A stretch of DNA of 64,000 nucleotides from Ursus arctos (GCF_023065955.2 NW_026622952.1:35041813-35105812), one strand, 5' to 3'; positions 1 to 12,714 are shown, counted from the stretch's first letter. The notes: generated from the sequence alone by a model not told the origin. Program-made: numbers and translations.

Positions 1-398
<398 letters not shown>

Positions 399-674
399 TA
401 GATACAGAAGTGTGGCCAAGAAAGGGAGAGCTGTGCATTTAGGATTTACAAATGAACTGATAAGGCTGATTGTGGTCCCTGTTATTTCGATGGGAAGTTT
501 TTAGTTACTTTTAAAGATTAAGTACAATTTGTATAGAGGTGGATTAAGTGGGCAACCCTTTTCACATTGAGATCATACATGTAGGTTCTTTCTTTTTATA
601 AAACAAGAATTCACAAATCCTTGGACAGTAATAGGATTCCTGAAAATTTTAGATTTCCCTTTTATTACTACTGA

Positions 675-696
675 GTGTGTGTGTGTGTGTGTGTGT
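675..696. repeat. (GT)11 microsatellite
   Basis: An uninterrupted GT dinucleotide run of about 11 units lies in a TRAPPC11 intron. It is likely to vary in length between individuals. Confidence 0.9.
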
Positions 697-747
697 CTTT
701 TAATTGGAGGCCTAGAAGCCTTGCTACCCATATTAAAAGTCTGATCT

Positions 748-856
748 GGGGCACCTAGCTGGCTCAGTTAGTAGAGCATGCAACTCTTGATCGTGGGGTT
801 GTGAGTTCAAGCCCCATGTTGGGCATGGAGCCTAATTAGGGGAAAAAAAAAAAACA
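748..856 (+). mobile_element. short can-SINE (tRNA-Lys-like type), sense
   Basis: The element starts ggggcacctagctggctcag, followed by the gagttcaagccccatgttggg segment and an A-rich tail (about 842-856). This is the compact carnivore SINE form without the long CT-rich middle. It lies in the same orientation as TRAPPC11. Confidence 0.85.
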
Positions 857-1902
857 AACCCTGATTCTTTTCTGAGCTATCAGTGAAACTTTTTAGAGAT
901 TTTGATCTTGCACTGAATTTACTTATCTTTGGTACATTTAGACACAATTTTATATTTACATATAAAAATAAATCATTCGGGTGTTTTGATTTGGCTTATT
1001 CAAATCAGAAGTAGAAAAGTTCCATCACATTTTTTAATGGAACATACACTTTCAGGCAAAACCATATTTCAATGAGAATACTGTCTTCTGTCAAAGTGGA
1101 TAACAGACACCCCTCAATAGTCAGTAAATAGTTTTTTATCAACAAGGACATAGAGGAACAAATGTATGTCCTGCTTCTCAGGAGTGTCTACCCTGACTAG
1201 TCATCTGTGCTGTACATATTCTGAGTGCCATGTTTGTTGTTAAATGTAAAATAAAATTATACATGAGGAAATCCATTTGCTAAGTTAAGTTTATAACATA
1301 TAATACATATCATATTAGCTATTATATGTTGGCACACACATATATTATCTTTGACACACGAACATACCATACGTACTCATTTGCAATTGAGGAAGCTTTT
1401 CTAGAGTGTCCTGATCTTTTTCACATGCTGATTTATAAAAATAGAGGATAGCAAACATCTTTTTCCCCCTGACATCATTTACCTCGCCAGAAAGGTCCCC
1501 TAAAAGAAAACACCGGAAACAACTAGTTTGTCTTATGTTGACGTAATGTATATACAAAGATACTTTTCTACCAGTTATCTCATAACGTATTGTGACTGTA
1601 AAAATCTACGTGGTCTCAGACACAGAAAATATCGATCCATCTCGCGTTCCCCTTTTTAAGCCAGTGCAAGTTGCCGTTTAGATCTTGGTAGAAACCGAGA
1701 AATCATACACACTTTTTTATGCATTTATTATCTGTGCAGTCCTCATGTCATACTAGTTCAGCCCTGTATTTAGAATCTGTCTGGAGGGTAAATTGGGTGT
1801 CACCAGAAAGATTTGGGTGTCCAGTCACTTGGGAATGAAGGGGGGAAATGGGAAGGTGCTGGAAGCCTGTACATTTGATTGTCTCTACAACTTGTGCTGT
1901 AG

Positions 1903-2247
<345 letters not shown>

Positions 2248-2385
2248 TAATTTCAAAGGTTTTTATTCCCTTAGGTAGATAATGGTTTACCTTTGCGGGT
2301 TCCTTAGACGTACGTGTTTTTTTCCTTTGGCTTAGTAAAGTATGTTTTTACATTGTAGTTAGCTTGTAACTAGTTTTTAGTCAAA

Positions 2386-2616
2386 ATGGGTCAACTTTCT
2401 TTCTTTTTTTTTAAAGATTTTATTTATTTATTTGACAGAGATAGAGACAGCCAGCGAGAGAGGGAACACAAGCAGGGAGAGTGGGAGAGGAAGAAGCAGG
2501 CTCCTAGCGGAGGAGCCTGATGTGGGACTCGATCCCACAACGCTGGGATCACGCCCTGAGCCGAAGGCAGACGCTTAACGACTGTGCCACCCAGGCGCCC
2601 CATGGATCAACTTTCT
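2386..2616 (-). mobile_element. can-SINE with target-site duplication
   Basis: A near full-length carnivore SINE occupies about 2401-2601. Read on +, it runs T-tract, gattttatttattta, purine-rich middle, then the reversed tRNA-like head ending ccacccaggcgcccc. It is flanked by a 15-bp duplication, atgggtcaactttct (2386-2400) and atggatcaactttct (2602-2616), with one mismatch. The close match suggests a fairly recent insertion. Antisense to TRAPPC11. Confidence 0.93.
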
Positions 2617-3238
2617 AAACACGATCCTTGAACGTTCCTAATTCTCTGTGTAATACCGGACTGGGGCCTTTTCTGAAAAGGATCCTGTGTCGGAGACTGC
2701 CCTCACGTTGACCGTTTTGATGTTTTCCACGGGGACCATGGCCAGGTTCCCGGAATAAAGGAATGTGTAGGATGGTCATAGTCAGTGTGGGAGAGAGTGA
2801 ACTGTGACGTGCGGGAGGTTCATTGAGCACCGCGCTCACTCCCGCTGAAGCCGTTCTCGCTGCCTAAAATGAGGGCTTGCCTCTGGGTGGTTGTGGGTTC
2901 CTCAGCAACTCAGCTGTACGTGGATACATGCGCATCCTGTGTGCCGTCTTCTATGGTAACTTCATACTCACTTTCGAAATGACACGTCACATTGCTCGCT
3001 CTTGCCTTTTTTTGTATCTGTCTGATTTGAGTGTGGAGGAACTGTCGCTTCTTTACATAATCTGGGACGGGGTAAGTGATAAATTAGTCTGTGTTAATGT
3101 GTCCTTTATAATCTTCCTAGCTTTTATCTTTCCATCTGCAAAAAAATAATTTTTTAATGTTTCCAGGCACCGTACTTTTAAAGTGTAAAGGAAAAATCTC
3201 ATACTTCTAGATCTCTTGCGCTTAAACAGTGGCTTTTT

Positions 3239-3469
3239 AAAAAGACTTAATTTTTTTTTTTTTTTAAGATTTTATTTATTCATTTGACAGAGAGACAGCC
3301 AGAGAGAGAGGGAACACAAGCAGGGGGAGTGGGAGAGGAAGAAGCAGACTCCCAGCAGAGGAGCCTGATGTGGGGCTCGATCCCAGAACACCAGGATCAC
3401 GCCCTGAGCCGAAGGCAGACGCTTAACGACTGAGCCACCCAGGCGCCCCAAAAAAGACTTAATTTTTTT
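3239..3469 (-). mobile_element. can-SINE with target-site duplication
   Basis: The SINE body is about 3258-3450. The 19-bp direct repeat aaaaagacttaattttttt is found at 3239-3257 and 3451-3469. The sequence is close to the young consensus seen at 2401, 21697, 52630 and 60612. Antisense to TRAPPC11. Confidence 0.92.
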
Positions 3470-3474
3470 AAAGC

Positions 3475-3830
3475 AGTTTTAAGTTCGTAGTGAAATTGAG
3501 AGGAAAGTTCAGAGATGTCCTGTATGCCCCTCGTCTGCCCCCCTAACAGCAGTTTATTTTTATTTTTTAATTAAAAAAATTATTTTTAAAGATTTTATTT
3601 ATGTATTAGAGAGAGAGAAAGAGAGAGAATGCGTGTGTGCGCATGAGCAGGGGTGGGGGGAGCGGCAGGCAGAGGGAGGGGGAGAAGTCTTCTGGCTTCT
3701 TCCCAGGACCCCGGGATCATGACCTGAGCCGAAGGCAGATGCTTAACCCACTGAGCCACCCAGGCGTCTCAGCAGTGGGTTTTTAAACATTTCCACCTGT
3801 TCACATTTACAGGCTATGTCTGTTGCTGTT
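3475..3830 (-). mobile_element. old L1 3' fragment split by a SINE
   Basis: The segment after 3475 (ttttaagttcgtagtgaaat... gaaagttcagagatg...) resembles the reversed 3' end of old mammalian L1M elements. It appears to resume after the SINE at 3581-3770. Assignment rests on recollection of that consensus; the subfamily is not determined. Confidence 0.55.
3581..3770 (-). mobile_element. can-SINE, older copy
   Basis: This is an antisense carnivore SINE with a simple GA-rich segment (3607-3630) and the head ending gagccacccaggcgtctc. It is more diverged than its neighbours at 2401 and 3258, and no clear target duplication was read. Confidence 0.88.
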
Positions 3831-4796
3831 CCTTCTGTCATGTCTGAGGTCACCCTGCAGGGGAAAAGTCTCATGACTGGGGTAGGGAGCAGTGGCGGCG
3901 GGGGGACCTGCTGAAGCGTGCTAGTACAGCTTTAGGTAGCGTGAGAGTGGCATCAGCATAGAGTGAGCTGTACTAACATAGCCTGTTGGAGACGTGAGAG
4001 TTATCATTTTGAGGAATCAGGATTTCAGGTCCGCCGATGAATCTCTTTCCTTCCTTTCCCTGTAGGGCTCTGTACACCCAGCCTGATCCCAGCTCCTGCT
4101 AGTTCAGTCTTCTGGTGTTCCTCCACAGTACACCTCTTCTGGGTAGTGCTTAAATCCATAAGGAAAGGTTCCAGAAAAATAAACATTTGTAAGTTTTAGC
4201 AGAGCTAGCATGCCGTTTTCTAACTGCCATGCTCTTTTTTTTAAATACAAGTACTACCTTCTGGTAACTTGACTGCTGTCAAAAAAGTTGGCTGGGATCC
4301 TCAGAGCCAGCTCCTTTATCAGTTGGGAAATCTTAGAGCGACAGTTGTTTTACCTGGCACGCCAAGGACAGTGACTGAGGAGTACCCTTTTCCCACTTAG
4401 TGAACAGTCTTACCACTCATGTTGGCCATCCCGTCACACCTTTATTAAACTCTAGAACTGTGCTATTCCAGTATGATAGCCACTAGCCACGTGTGCCCTA
4501 CCGAGATGTAATTTAATTTAAAAATTAGTTAGTTGCGCTAGCTGCACTCGAAGTGCCCGGTACATCAATGTGACAGGTGGCTGTCCTGCTGGACAGCACT
4601 GACTAGAGCTTGAAAGTTCTCTTGGACAGTGCTCCCCTAGTTTAAGGCGAGAGCAATATTTTCCTTCCTTTGAAATATTTTTCTTCCTTCCTTTCTCCTT
4701 TGAAAAGTAGATTCCAGTTTTCTATTTGCATGATGTTCTTGTCTTCTGTTCCTGTTTGTAAAGCTGTGTTGGTAAGGATTTAACAGGTTGAGCCAT

Positions 4797-5015
4797 TATT
4801 CTGTTTCTTCTTTCTTTTTTCTTTTTTTAAGATTTTATTTTATTTGAGAGAGAGAGCACAAGCATGGGGAGCGGCAGGGAGAGGGAGAAGCAGGCTCCCC
4901 GCAGAGCAGGGGGCCCGATGCGGGGCTTGATACCAGGACCCCGGGATCATGACCGGAGCCAAAGGCAGATACTTAACCAACTGAGACACCCAGGCACCCC
5001 CAGTATTCCGTTTCT
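4797..5015 (-). mobile_element. can-SINE with target-site duplication
   Basis: The SINE occupies about 4809-5000. The flanks tattctgtttct (4797-4808) and tattccgtttct (5004-5015) form a 12-bp duplication with one mismatch. Antisense to TRAPPC11. Confidence 0.9.
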
Positions 5016-6077
5016 AAAACTGAACATCCTCTATCAGTACTAAAGATTACATGAAGTATAAGAGACCCGGCACGTGTTCTTAAATTCATTCCATTCCTGC
5101 CTTGAATGTCAGCGGCCTAACTTGCACTCACATACACATTACACTCGTACGTGCATGAAACACGCGGCAGCAAAACGCTCCCTTCCCTGCCTCAGGGAGC
5201 CCCCCCACCAACCATTCTGTTTCAAGCCTAGACAGTGGCTTTTGGTGATGATGTTGTAACACTGTCCTGTTTCGTGTCCTGAATACCATCTCATGCTCTT
5301 CCCACAAAGGTCTGCTAGTGTACGTCCGCTCAGTAAGATTATTTGTGAGAGATTGATTTTTTCAGTTCCTTGATCTCCCTGAGGTATTGCCAACCTGCCA
5401 GAAGTTTTACCCCTAAGAACAGTTACGATCCTTTTATTCATTCTTAGCCTTTGCTCGTCTGATATGACGATTTAAGTTTTCTTCAGTGACCTTGTGGAAA
5501 GGGAAGTTTTTGTTTTTATCTGCTGCTTCTATCCTTGTAGTATTCATTGTTAGATACTTTAGTTCATTGTGAATTGCTTTTTCTTACAAACAGGAGATTG
5601 GGAGACCTTGATTCCCCAAGAAACTTGTCTGTCAGCTCAGGTTTGTGGCCTTCTTGAAGCCTAGGACGCAGGAGGGCCCTGAGCAAGAGAGAAAATAAAA
5701 CTATCCCTTAAGCAGGAATGGCAGCTGGGTTCCCAGTCACGTTCCCGGTGAGAGATCCGTAGCCGCTAGGACACAGGGTGAAGACAACTGGTGACTGAGG
5801 CGGATTCAGCCGGTGGAGGTAGACGGTCGGCTGGCGATGTCGGTGTCTGGTGGCAGAGGGAACGGGGGCAGCACCTTGGCCCTGCAGCTTGCCCTCCCCG
5901 GGTTCAAGTGAAACAAGAAGGTGGGGTGAGGGAAGGAGAGAAACAAATGTGATTTTGATACTCGTACACATTTATTCCGTTTTTGTGAAACAGTTCTAAG
6001 AATTTCGAACTGTTTTCAATTCATAGAGCTTTTGTTGTTACTGTCTTGTAAACCCGTCTTGTTTCCTCTCTCTAAAG

Positions 6078-6122
6078 CCACAGGGCCGGCTCGTGGATGA
6101 TACCTCGATTGCCGCCGCCTGA
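6078..6122 (+). CDS. TRAPPC11: TRAPPC11 terminal coding exon
   Basis: After the acceptor ctctctctaaag the sequence reads PQGRLVDDTSIAAA and then tga at 6120-6122. This matches the recalled human C-terminus, which ends DDTSIAAA. The exon joins the preceding one in phase 0 (…IFVK | PQGR…). Only 14 codons are coding; the rest is 3' UTR. It is too short to be found as an ORF and was located from its expected sequence and acceptor. Confidence 0.94.
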   Translation, partial: PQGRLVDDTSIAAA

Positions 6123-6291
6123 AGTTCAAGACTGGCCCCGGCTGCTCTTACAGAAGTTTTTCATTGTGAACTGTAGCTTGGATCATGGTAAAAGTTAATC
6201 TTTTCTATTTTTTAATGGATGTTATACCAACTCTTCAGAGGAACTCATGCTTAAAATGTTAGGAAAATCTATCCTCTCTTATAGTTTCACT

Positions 6292-6297
6292 AATAAA
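6292..6297 (+). promoter_or_regulatory. TRAPPC11: AATAAA hexamer, proximal candidate poly(A) signal
   Basis: A canonical hexamer about 170 nt after the stop codon. If used, it would give a short 3' UTR isoform. Confidence 0.4.
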
Positions 6298-6894
6298 TAT
6301 TTGAAATCTCTCAGCATGACATGGAAAGATGTCAGACCATTGTTATTGTTGGAAGTTGTTTTATAGATAGTAGGTTCTTAAAGTCAGGGATTCACACGTG
6401 CAATATCAGAGGCAAAGTGAGCCCCCCAAACAGTGCGGGCCGTGGGGAGGAAGGCACCTCATCTGCCCCCGGGAGCTTCCGAATCCGTCGCTTTCAGAGT
6501 TCGCTGAACCGGAGATCAGCCCGTCCTCAGACATTGAGTGGATGCTCAGAATACATACATCCCAACTCGTAAGCGGTTGTGTGACTGATCCAGAAAACTT
6601 CCAGAAAGTTTTAATGAAAGCAATTTAAGGTGTCTAAAAAAATCTCTGCTTAGTCTCAAAACATGTGAAATAGGTTCAGCTTGCAGCCAAAACGTGGTCA
6701 TTGATGAAGAGGTTTGTCTTTGTAAGTGTGTTAACAGGTTTTCGTCTCTAAGAACCTGAGCTACAAGGAGGTGATTATAAGCTAAATTTCTTAAACTAAA
6801 AGTTTTGGATAAAGATGCAAGTTCTAAATGAGAGCTTTCAGTTATATTGTGCCATTTCAAAAGGAACTATTTAAAATTCTTGGAAATTCATGTA

Positions 6895-6900
6895 AATAAA
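6895..6900 (+). promoter_or_regulatory. TRAPPC11: AATAAA hexamer, candidate poly(A) signal
   Basis: A canonical hexamer in an AT-rich context, within 130 nt of the distal one at 7017. Either could be the main TRAPPC11 cleavage signal. Confidence 0.5.
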
Positions 6901-7016
6901 AATCAAATTGTGATAATTTTCTTCTGTTAATATATCTTAATTTAAAGCTTACTGGATTTCTTGGAAAATTTTATTATTTGAAAGTGTAGGCGTTGTAAAA
7001 AGGAAATAGTGATGTA

Positions 7017-7022
7017 AATAAA
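7017..7022 (+). promoter_or_regulatory. TRAPPC11: AATAAA hexamer, distal candidate poly(A) signal
   Basis: A canonical hexamer followed within about 30-45 nt by T/GT-rich sequence (tacttgtatgtatctttt), as expected of a downstream element. It is my preferred transcript end. Confidence 0.55.
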
Positions 7023-7284
7023 TACGTTCCTTTCAAGGATACTTGTATGTATCTTTTATTTTGAGCTTGTTTGATTTCAGCTTCACGAAGCAGCTTTTGC
7101 TAAGAATGCTGTTGGATGAGGTCTAGAGAGAGCATCGTTGGAAATTGGGAGATCTGCATTCTAGAACTGGCTCTGCTAACCTGTGGGGAGACTCGGACAG
7201 GGGGACGGGCTGTCTGTCTCAGGAGGACATGGGTTCCCTTCGTTCTCGGCTTTTCAAGTAGAGGCCACAGGAGCTTGTCTCCAC

Positions 7285-7490
7285 AGTCAGATTGTCCAGG
7301 ATCAGATCCCGGCTCTGCTGCTTGCTCGTGACCTGCTGTTCAAGTTACCTGCCCTCTGTGTATGTCAGCGTTCTTGTCTGTAAAATGTAGAGGATGGTAA
7401 TACCCATCTCCTAGCCTTATTAGGAGGATGATGACAATTAATACACGAGAAGAGCTTGGGAACAGGGGCTGACCCAGAGTAGTGCTCAAC
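7285..7490 (+). repeat. MIR SINE fragment
   Basis: The order of segments is typical of MIR: 'cggctctgctgcttgctcgtga', then 'ttcttgtctgtaaaatg', 'ggatggtaatacccatctcc' and 'agtgctcaa'. It lies just after the TRAPPC11 transcript end and is ancient and diverged. Confidence 0.7.
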
Positions 7491-7502
7491 CAGTGACATC
7501 TG

Positions 7503-7541
7503 TATTATTATTACTATTATTATTATTATCATTATTATTAA
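7503..7541. repeat. (ATT)n microsatellite
   Basis: A trinucleotide ATT/TTA run with two interruptions immediately follows the MIR fragment. It is a candidate polymorphic marker. Confidence 0.85.
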
Positions 7542-7544
7542 TGG

Positions 7545-9740
7545 GAAGGCTGAAAAGGATATGCCTGCATTTACTGGAGGGTCTGTGTTACCAGAATGTC
7601 ATGAGTACATATATGTGTACATATGTGTCTATGTGTAAATGTCTTAAACTGTGGAAAAATGTCATGAAATGCTTATATATATATATTTTATATCTTCTGT
7701 TTTGTTACAAAACATCCCTGGTGTAACCTACCAAATTGCCTTCATGACCCACTAATGGGATATAATCTGCCCCTTGAAAAATTCACAGGTCCGTTTGTGA
7801 AGACGGTCTGCTGCAGGGCTTATGTGATAAAGATCTCACATGTTCACACTGCCGTCCTCAAACACGAAGTAGGTGTTAGAACGAATGAATCACTGTCATA
7901 CACCTTCAGATTATTAGCACTGACGTCCATGTGGTCTGTGTAACTCTCTGCTACTCTAAATACACCAAATAAACAGCTCTGTGCTTTCCCTCGATTGTCC
8001 TCAGAGTTGGACCTAGAGTAACCCTTTCCTAACCGGGACTTCTCCCATATCACGAATCCTGCGAATATATTGTTTTCTTATTTTTAAATTGAAATTTTTA
8101 ATTCAAAAGTACATGAAATCATCATCTTCCCTGGGTCCAAAAAATCAACTGTCACCGTGTTGCAGGAGCTGTTGACGAACTCAAGTTAACGGGTGTCAGG
8201 GGGGACCTCACAGCCTTGCCCTTCCTACCTCCGGGCCGTCAGCCGCCATCATCGTCTGCATGAAAGTCTCTTAGCTTCCATTCTTTACTGCATGCCATCT
8301 GGTTCTCAGTATTGCTATCAGTCTTACACACTACTCAGGGATACATTTTTAAATTTGGGGGAAGGAAACACTGAAGTTTGACCTCCTGTATCACGAAGGC
8401 AAGCACTCAATAATCAGACGTGAGATCATTGGAATGTCAAGTGGTACAAGGAAGATGAGGATGATAATGTCCGGGAGAGAAAAAAATTCTTAATTTGCCT
8501 AATTTTGTATTTTATGGTCCTAAAGTTAAATTTGCAATTTCAACTCAGTTTTCCTCATCAAGTCTAGGGTTCCTTATCCTTCAATTCTTTAAAAGGTTTT
8601 ATGGAGCAAAACTCCTAGAGCGGATTTTAAAAAATGTTTTCCATGTTACTTGAAGGATTCTTTTGTTTTAATTCAGTCCTTTCTTTCATGGCCCATATTG
8701 TATCTCCGCCCAGAATATAAAACACCCTCCAGTCGATAACTGTCGCTGATAATAGCTGTTAAGAATTCCGAGTTGTGGTTCCCATGTTGGCACTATAATG
8801 AGTAAGGGCCCGTGTTTCGGTGGAAAAGTCAGGTTCACCCTTCTCATGGGAGGGCTCATGTCCCAGCAAATACCTTTCTGAAGCTCCCCCTTGACCTAAA
8901 ACCCCGGAAAAGGTGCCTAAAGTGTCCCAACTCCTAGTATAGAAAATACTGAGGGATGAGTTGTAATACTTAATGGTACAGTGAATAAATAGTAGTGACT
9001 ATACATTTCTAGAAGGATTGATGTGCAGCATTAATGATGAGAGATTGTTGAATGACTATGTGAAACCAGACAGAGATGTGCACTTTCTTCTGTTCCCTTC
9101 CCCTTTTTCTCATGCCACAAATCCTCTCTAACTAAAGTGTTACGAGTGGATGCTAGGTTAAAAATCATGGATCCTGTGCATTAAGATATATAAGAAAACA
9201 AACTCACATTTTATTTTATTACCCTGGTATTCAGATGCCTTTTTTTTTTACACACATGTGGATTTGTTTTGAAGCATTTTTAACAAGCGATACTCATGCC
9301 ATCCTTCAGTGAGCTCCAAAAATATCTTCCTTTTATTCTAGCAAACAATGCCATTCTCGGGGACACATCTGAGCCCCATAAAACTCACTAAATGAGTATA
9401 AAATCCCATATTTTCATAAAATATAAATTCATCGTTTAATTATATTCAGGTTTTCTTCAAAGACCATACTTGTGAGAAACTTTCTCTTCCACTCAATTTC
9501 CTCATGCCTGTGTCTGCTTTCTGAAGCATGTTTTACCAGACAGGTAAGTAGAAGCGAAGTCAAAGCATTTTTTTTTAAATTCTGTTTTCTCTCCAATTAT
9601 TAACTCCTAGCAACCTTGAAGTTGATTTTTTATTTATGTAATAACCCTTATTCAATAGGTTATCAGCATGTGTGGGAAATGGGATCTTGCAGATATTATC
9701 TTCATTAGGTTGGGCAAGATTTTTAAACTACGTGTGTTTC
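7545..9740. other. intergenic, nothing recognised
   Basis: Unique-looking AT-rich sequence. Short AT runs occur (about 7672-7688), but no gene, RNA or clear repeat was recognised. ORFs at 7493-8381 overlap each other and lack start or splice support. Confidence 0.5.
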
Positions 9741-9744
9741 CCAA

Positions 9745-9890
9745 ATGATGATTGCCAACATTTATTCAGTGCTGTCATGTACCAGTGATGTTCTTACCGC
9801 TTTAATAACCCCCGATAGCCTAATGTGTAGGACACATATTAAAGATGTGTAAACTGAGGCACAGAGAGCCAGTGGTCTGGTCAGAACAGA
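9745..9890 (-). repeat. MIR SINE fragment
   Basis: Reversed MIR signature: 'catttattcagtgctgtcatgtaccag' followed by 'gtgtaaactgaggcacagagag'. It is diverged. Confidence 0.65.
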
Positions 9891-10330
9891 TCACCCCGAT
9901 AGTTAATGGTTTAAAATAACAGTCATGATCTTTCACGGTTATAGTGGGTCAGGGATTCGGGAGGGGCGTGGCTGTGCAGCTCTGGCTTGGGGTCACTCAG
10001 GCGATCGTGGTCCAACCATAACCAGAGTAAGGATAGGCGGGAATGGAACCAGGAGCTGAAGCAGGCAGGGGCTAGCTGGGAGTCTGTGCTCATGGAGTCT
10101 CAGGATCTTTCCAGGGGCCTGGGCGCTCCTCACAGCCCACAGTCTGCAGGGCCCTGGACTGTCTCGAGGCAGCACTGAGCTCCAGTGTGAGGGCTCCAGG
10201 CAGCAGGGTGGAAACAGCGCTGCCTTTTGTGACCTCGCCTGGCCTACCACATAACAGCGCTTCCACTGTGGCCACAAGCCCACCTGGATTCAAGAGGAGG
10301 GAACATCAGCTCCACCTCCGGATGGGGAAA
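9880..10330. repeat. old interspersed repeat, family not resolved
   Basis: The motif order (ttaatggtttaaaataac, tcacggttatagtgggtcagg, gattcgggaggggc, ggggtcactcag, ctccacctc) is shared with 41880-42530 and is familiar from dispersed mammalian repeats. I cannot name the family. ORFs on both strands here (9987-10405) are shadows in it. Confidence 0.45.
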
Positions 10331-10550
10331 CGGGAAGAACATGGTGGGGCAGGAGAAACAGCAGCCAGCTCTGGAACATACAGTCATACCCAGCGACATC
10401 GCTAGTGGGGGCAGAGCTGGGATTCAAGTCAAGGCACTGCCCACGGCCACCGTTCTAAGGCTGCAGGTGCTTGGTTCTAAATAATGAGTCTTTGAGCGTG
10501 TTTTTGGTGACTGAGACATTGTGCCTTTTGCGAGTTAAGACATGTTCTTT

Positions 10551-10690
10551 TTTCTTTTTTTAAGATTTTATTTGACAGCATAAGCAGGGGGAGCAGAAGA
10601 GGGAGAAGCAGGCTCCCCGCTGAGCAGGGAGCCGGACATGACCTGAGCCAAAGGCAGACGCCTAACCCCTTGAGCCACCCAGGTGCCCCA
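10551..10690 (-). mobile_element. can-SINE, internally shortened
   Basis: The T-tract and gattttattt are followed directly by gacagcataagcaggggg, and the head ends ccacccaggtgcccc. At about 140 bp it lacks part of the middle seen in neighbours of about 195 bp. Confidence 0.88.
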
Positions 10691-10699
10691 AGACCTATC

Positions 10700-11775
10700 C
10701 TCTTAAGTCTATGGCCATAAAACTGCTGCCCTTACTCACACATTGAATCCCAAGTGTTTCCTGACCACCGACCATGGGCCCGTTTCCGTGCTGGTTGCTG
10801 TACCATAAAGGACACCCCATTCCTGCAGACCATGCAGGAAAATGCCATGCAAACAAATTACACTACAAGGTGCTAACTGCAGAAGTCGGTGTAAGACTGG
10901 TGAGCTGAGGGGTGTCTGGGGTTTGTTTTAAACTGTTCCGGGGCAGCAGGGGGGCGGTTTAGGAAAAACAAACTAGGTCAGAGAGAAATGGATGAAATAA
11001 GGTTTGAAAAGTGTTGGTAATTGTTAAAGGTGGGTAAAGGGGTGCCTGGGGGGCCCATTTCATTTTATTTTTGGATATGTCTGAAAATGCACGTGATTAA
11101 AGAAATACTAAAAATACAAGGGAGAAAGGAACCACAGTGGAGGTGAGCACAGGGCGGAGGTGAGGAAGCTGCAGGGAGGCCAGGGCTCCTCCATAAGCAA
11201 CATTAGAGTTGTTTTTGTATTTGTACTGAAGTGATGGTGCTTCTCTTGTATGGAAATGCATTTCCATTATCCTTGAACAGCTACGAGAGTGAGTTTTGGA
11301 GGACATATAGAAGTTGGTGAAACAAAGCAGGGAAGAGCTTTGCAGGTGACGAAGGGTATGCTGGCTGGCACCCACTCCTTCCAGCACCAGGGCATGCCAA
11401 GTGCTTTTAGCAGAGACTTGTCAGTTGTTGAGTCAGCTAGCGTTTTGTTCCTACCCGGGAGGTTCACATTCAGTGATAAGAGAATCGGAGGGGAGGGGAA
11501 CGAAACACACCACTGCTCCTGGAGAGCAGGGCTTTTTCTGTTGGAATGGGAGGACTTGGGGATGAAGCTTGTCTTCTTTTCAGCTTTAAAATGCTCATCA
11601 GATTGAAGAACTGTATTGTTTGAAAACTGATCTTGGGTGATCATCAACCGTTGTCTCAGCGAAGGACTGAATCTCAAATGCTAAATTTAACTGGAGGAAA
11701 TAAGCAGCTCCACAAGATGAAATATGGAATTATTTAAATACAAGATGGCAGGAGCTCTGTGACAGCTCCTGTTTA
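10700..11775. other. intergenic, nothing firm
   Basis: Mixed-composition sequence with no recognised gene. Opposing ORFs at 11097-11677 cover the same bases on both strands without codon or splice support. A short perfect inverted repeat (aggagct...agctcct, about 11748-11770) is of unknown meaning. Confidence 0.45.
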
Positions 11776-11779
11776 TCAG

Positions 11780-12230
11780 AGGTGATCATGACCCCCATGT
11801 GCTCAGGCAACATTTACAATATTTTCTTCACTTCTGATTGCCATTGTTTATTTCATCTTTTTTATCATGAAAATTTCCAAACACCCACAAAAATAGAGAC
11901 TATAAGACACTTCCATGCTTGTACTCAACTTCAATACCTATCATTACTTGGCTATGTACTTTTAATTCTCTTAAATAATTTCACCCAGAAATAAAAGGAC
12001 TTTTTAAAAAAAAATCACGATGTGTTATTACATCTAAAAAATTACCAAAAATTCCCTATGATTGTCTAATACACAATACGTATTCAATCTTCCCTGATTG
12101 ACCAAGATAGTTTATATATAGTTTAATCAGCATCCTAACGAGGGCCTCCATTATATTACATCTCTTCACTAATCTCTAATGTTATTCAAGAGCTTCGGTT
12201 TTTGTTTTAGTTTGTCCTCTCCTTTTCCCC
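11780..12230 (-). mobile_element. old L1 (L1M-type) 3' fragment
   Basis: The AT-rich sequence with 'atttccaaacacccaca', 'ctaaaaaattaccaaaaatt' and 'cttccctgattgaccaag' resembles the reversed 3' part of old L1M elements as I recall it. It is diverged and the subfamily is unknown. Confidence 0.5.
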
Positions 12231-12664
12231 CTATTCCTGTGTAAGAATCTTGTAAATGAAAAGCTGGAGGACAGGAACGTCAGGTTGGTGTGATGGCTTT
12301 ATGACATTTTTGTAGGAGCAGCTTTTATCTTCTCTAAAGGAGACCCGGCACCCTCCGTCTCAACAGAGGGGCATTTGTGCCTGTGTTCACCTGTTTAAAG
12401 CTGCTGCTTTGAAGAAGTTTACAAGGAATCTTCAGCTGTACGGATAAAATCAATGAGAGCTTCAAACTGATACTGCTATCAGACATTCATTCCTGAGAAC
12501 CCTTTGCAAGCACACACTTAAAATCAGCATTATAGACGTTCTAAATGATTACCTTGGGAAATTAGCACATGAGCCTGACGCGGAGGAAAGGTGAAATTGT
12601 TTAACAAATGTATTTTATACTAATTGTTTAAAAACAGGTAATCATTACATGATGGATCTTTCAC

Positions 12665-12693
12665 CACACACACCCACACACGCACACACACAC
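12665..12693. repeat. imperfect (CA)n microsatellite
   Basis: A short CA-rich run with cacccaca and cgcaca interruptions. Confidence 0.75.
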
Positions 12694-12714
12694 CGTCGGA
12701 AACTGTGAAGTTAT

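Larger units (their letters stand above)
6123..7045 (+). other. TRAPPC11: TRAPPC11 3' UTR (probable extent)
   Basis: This is non-coding sequence following the TRAPPC11 stop. It is AT-rich and contains three AATAAA hexamers (6292, 6895, 7017). The end is inferred as shortly after the last hexamer, giving a UTR of roughly 0.9 kb. No repeat interrupts it. ORFs at 6321-6860 on either strand are chance frames. Confidence 0.6.

Noticed and set aside
6181..6195. Donor-like gtaaaag about 66 nt after the TRAPPC11 stop
   Set aside because: An intron in the 3' UTR is possible but no matching acceptor with a branch point stood out downstream. Left as ordinary UTR.
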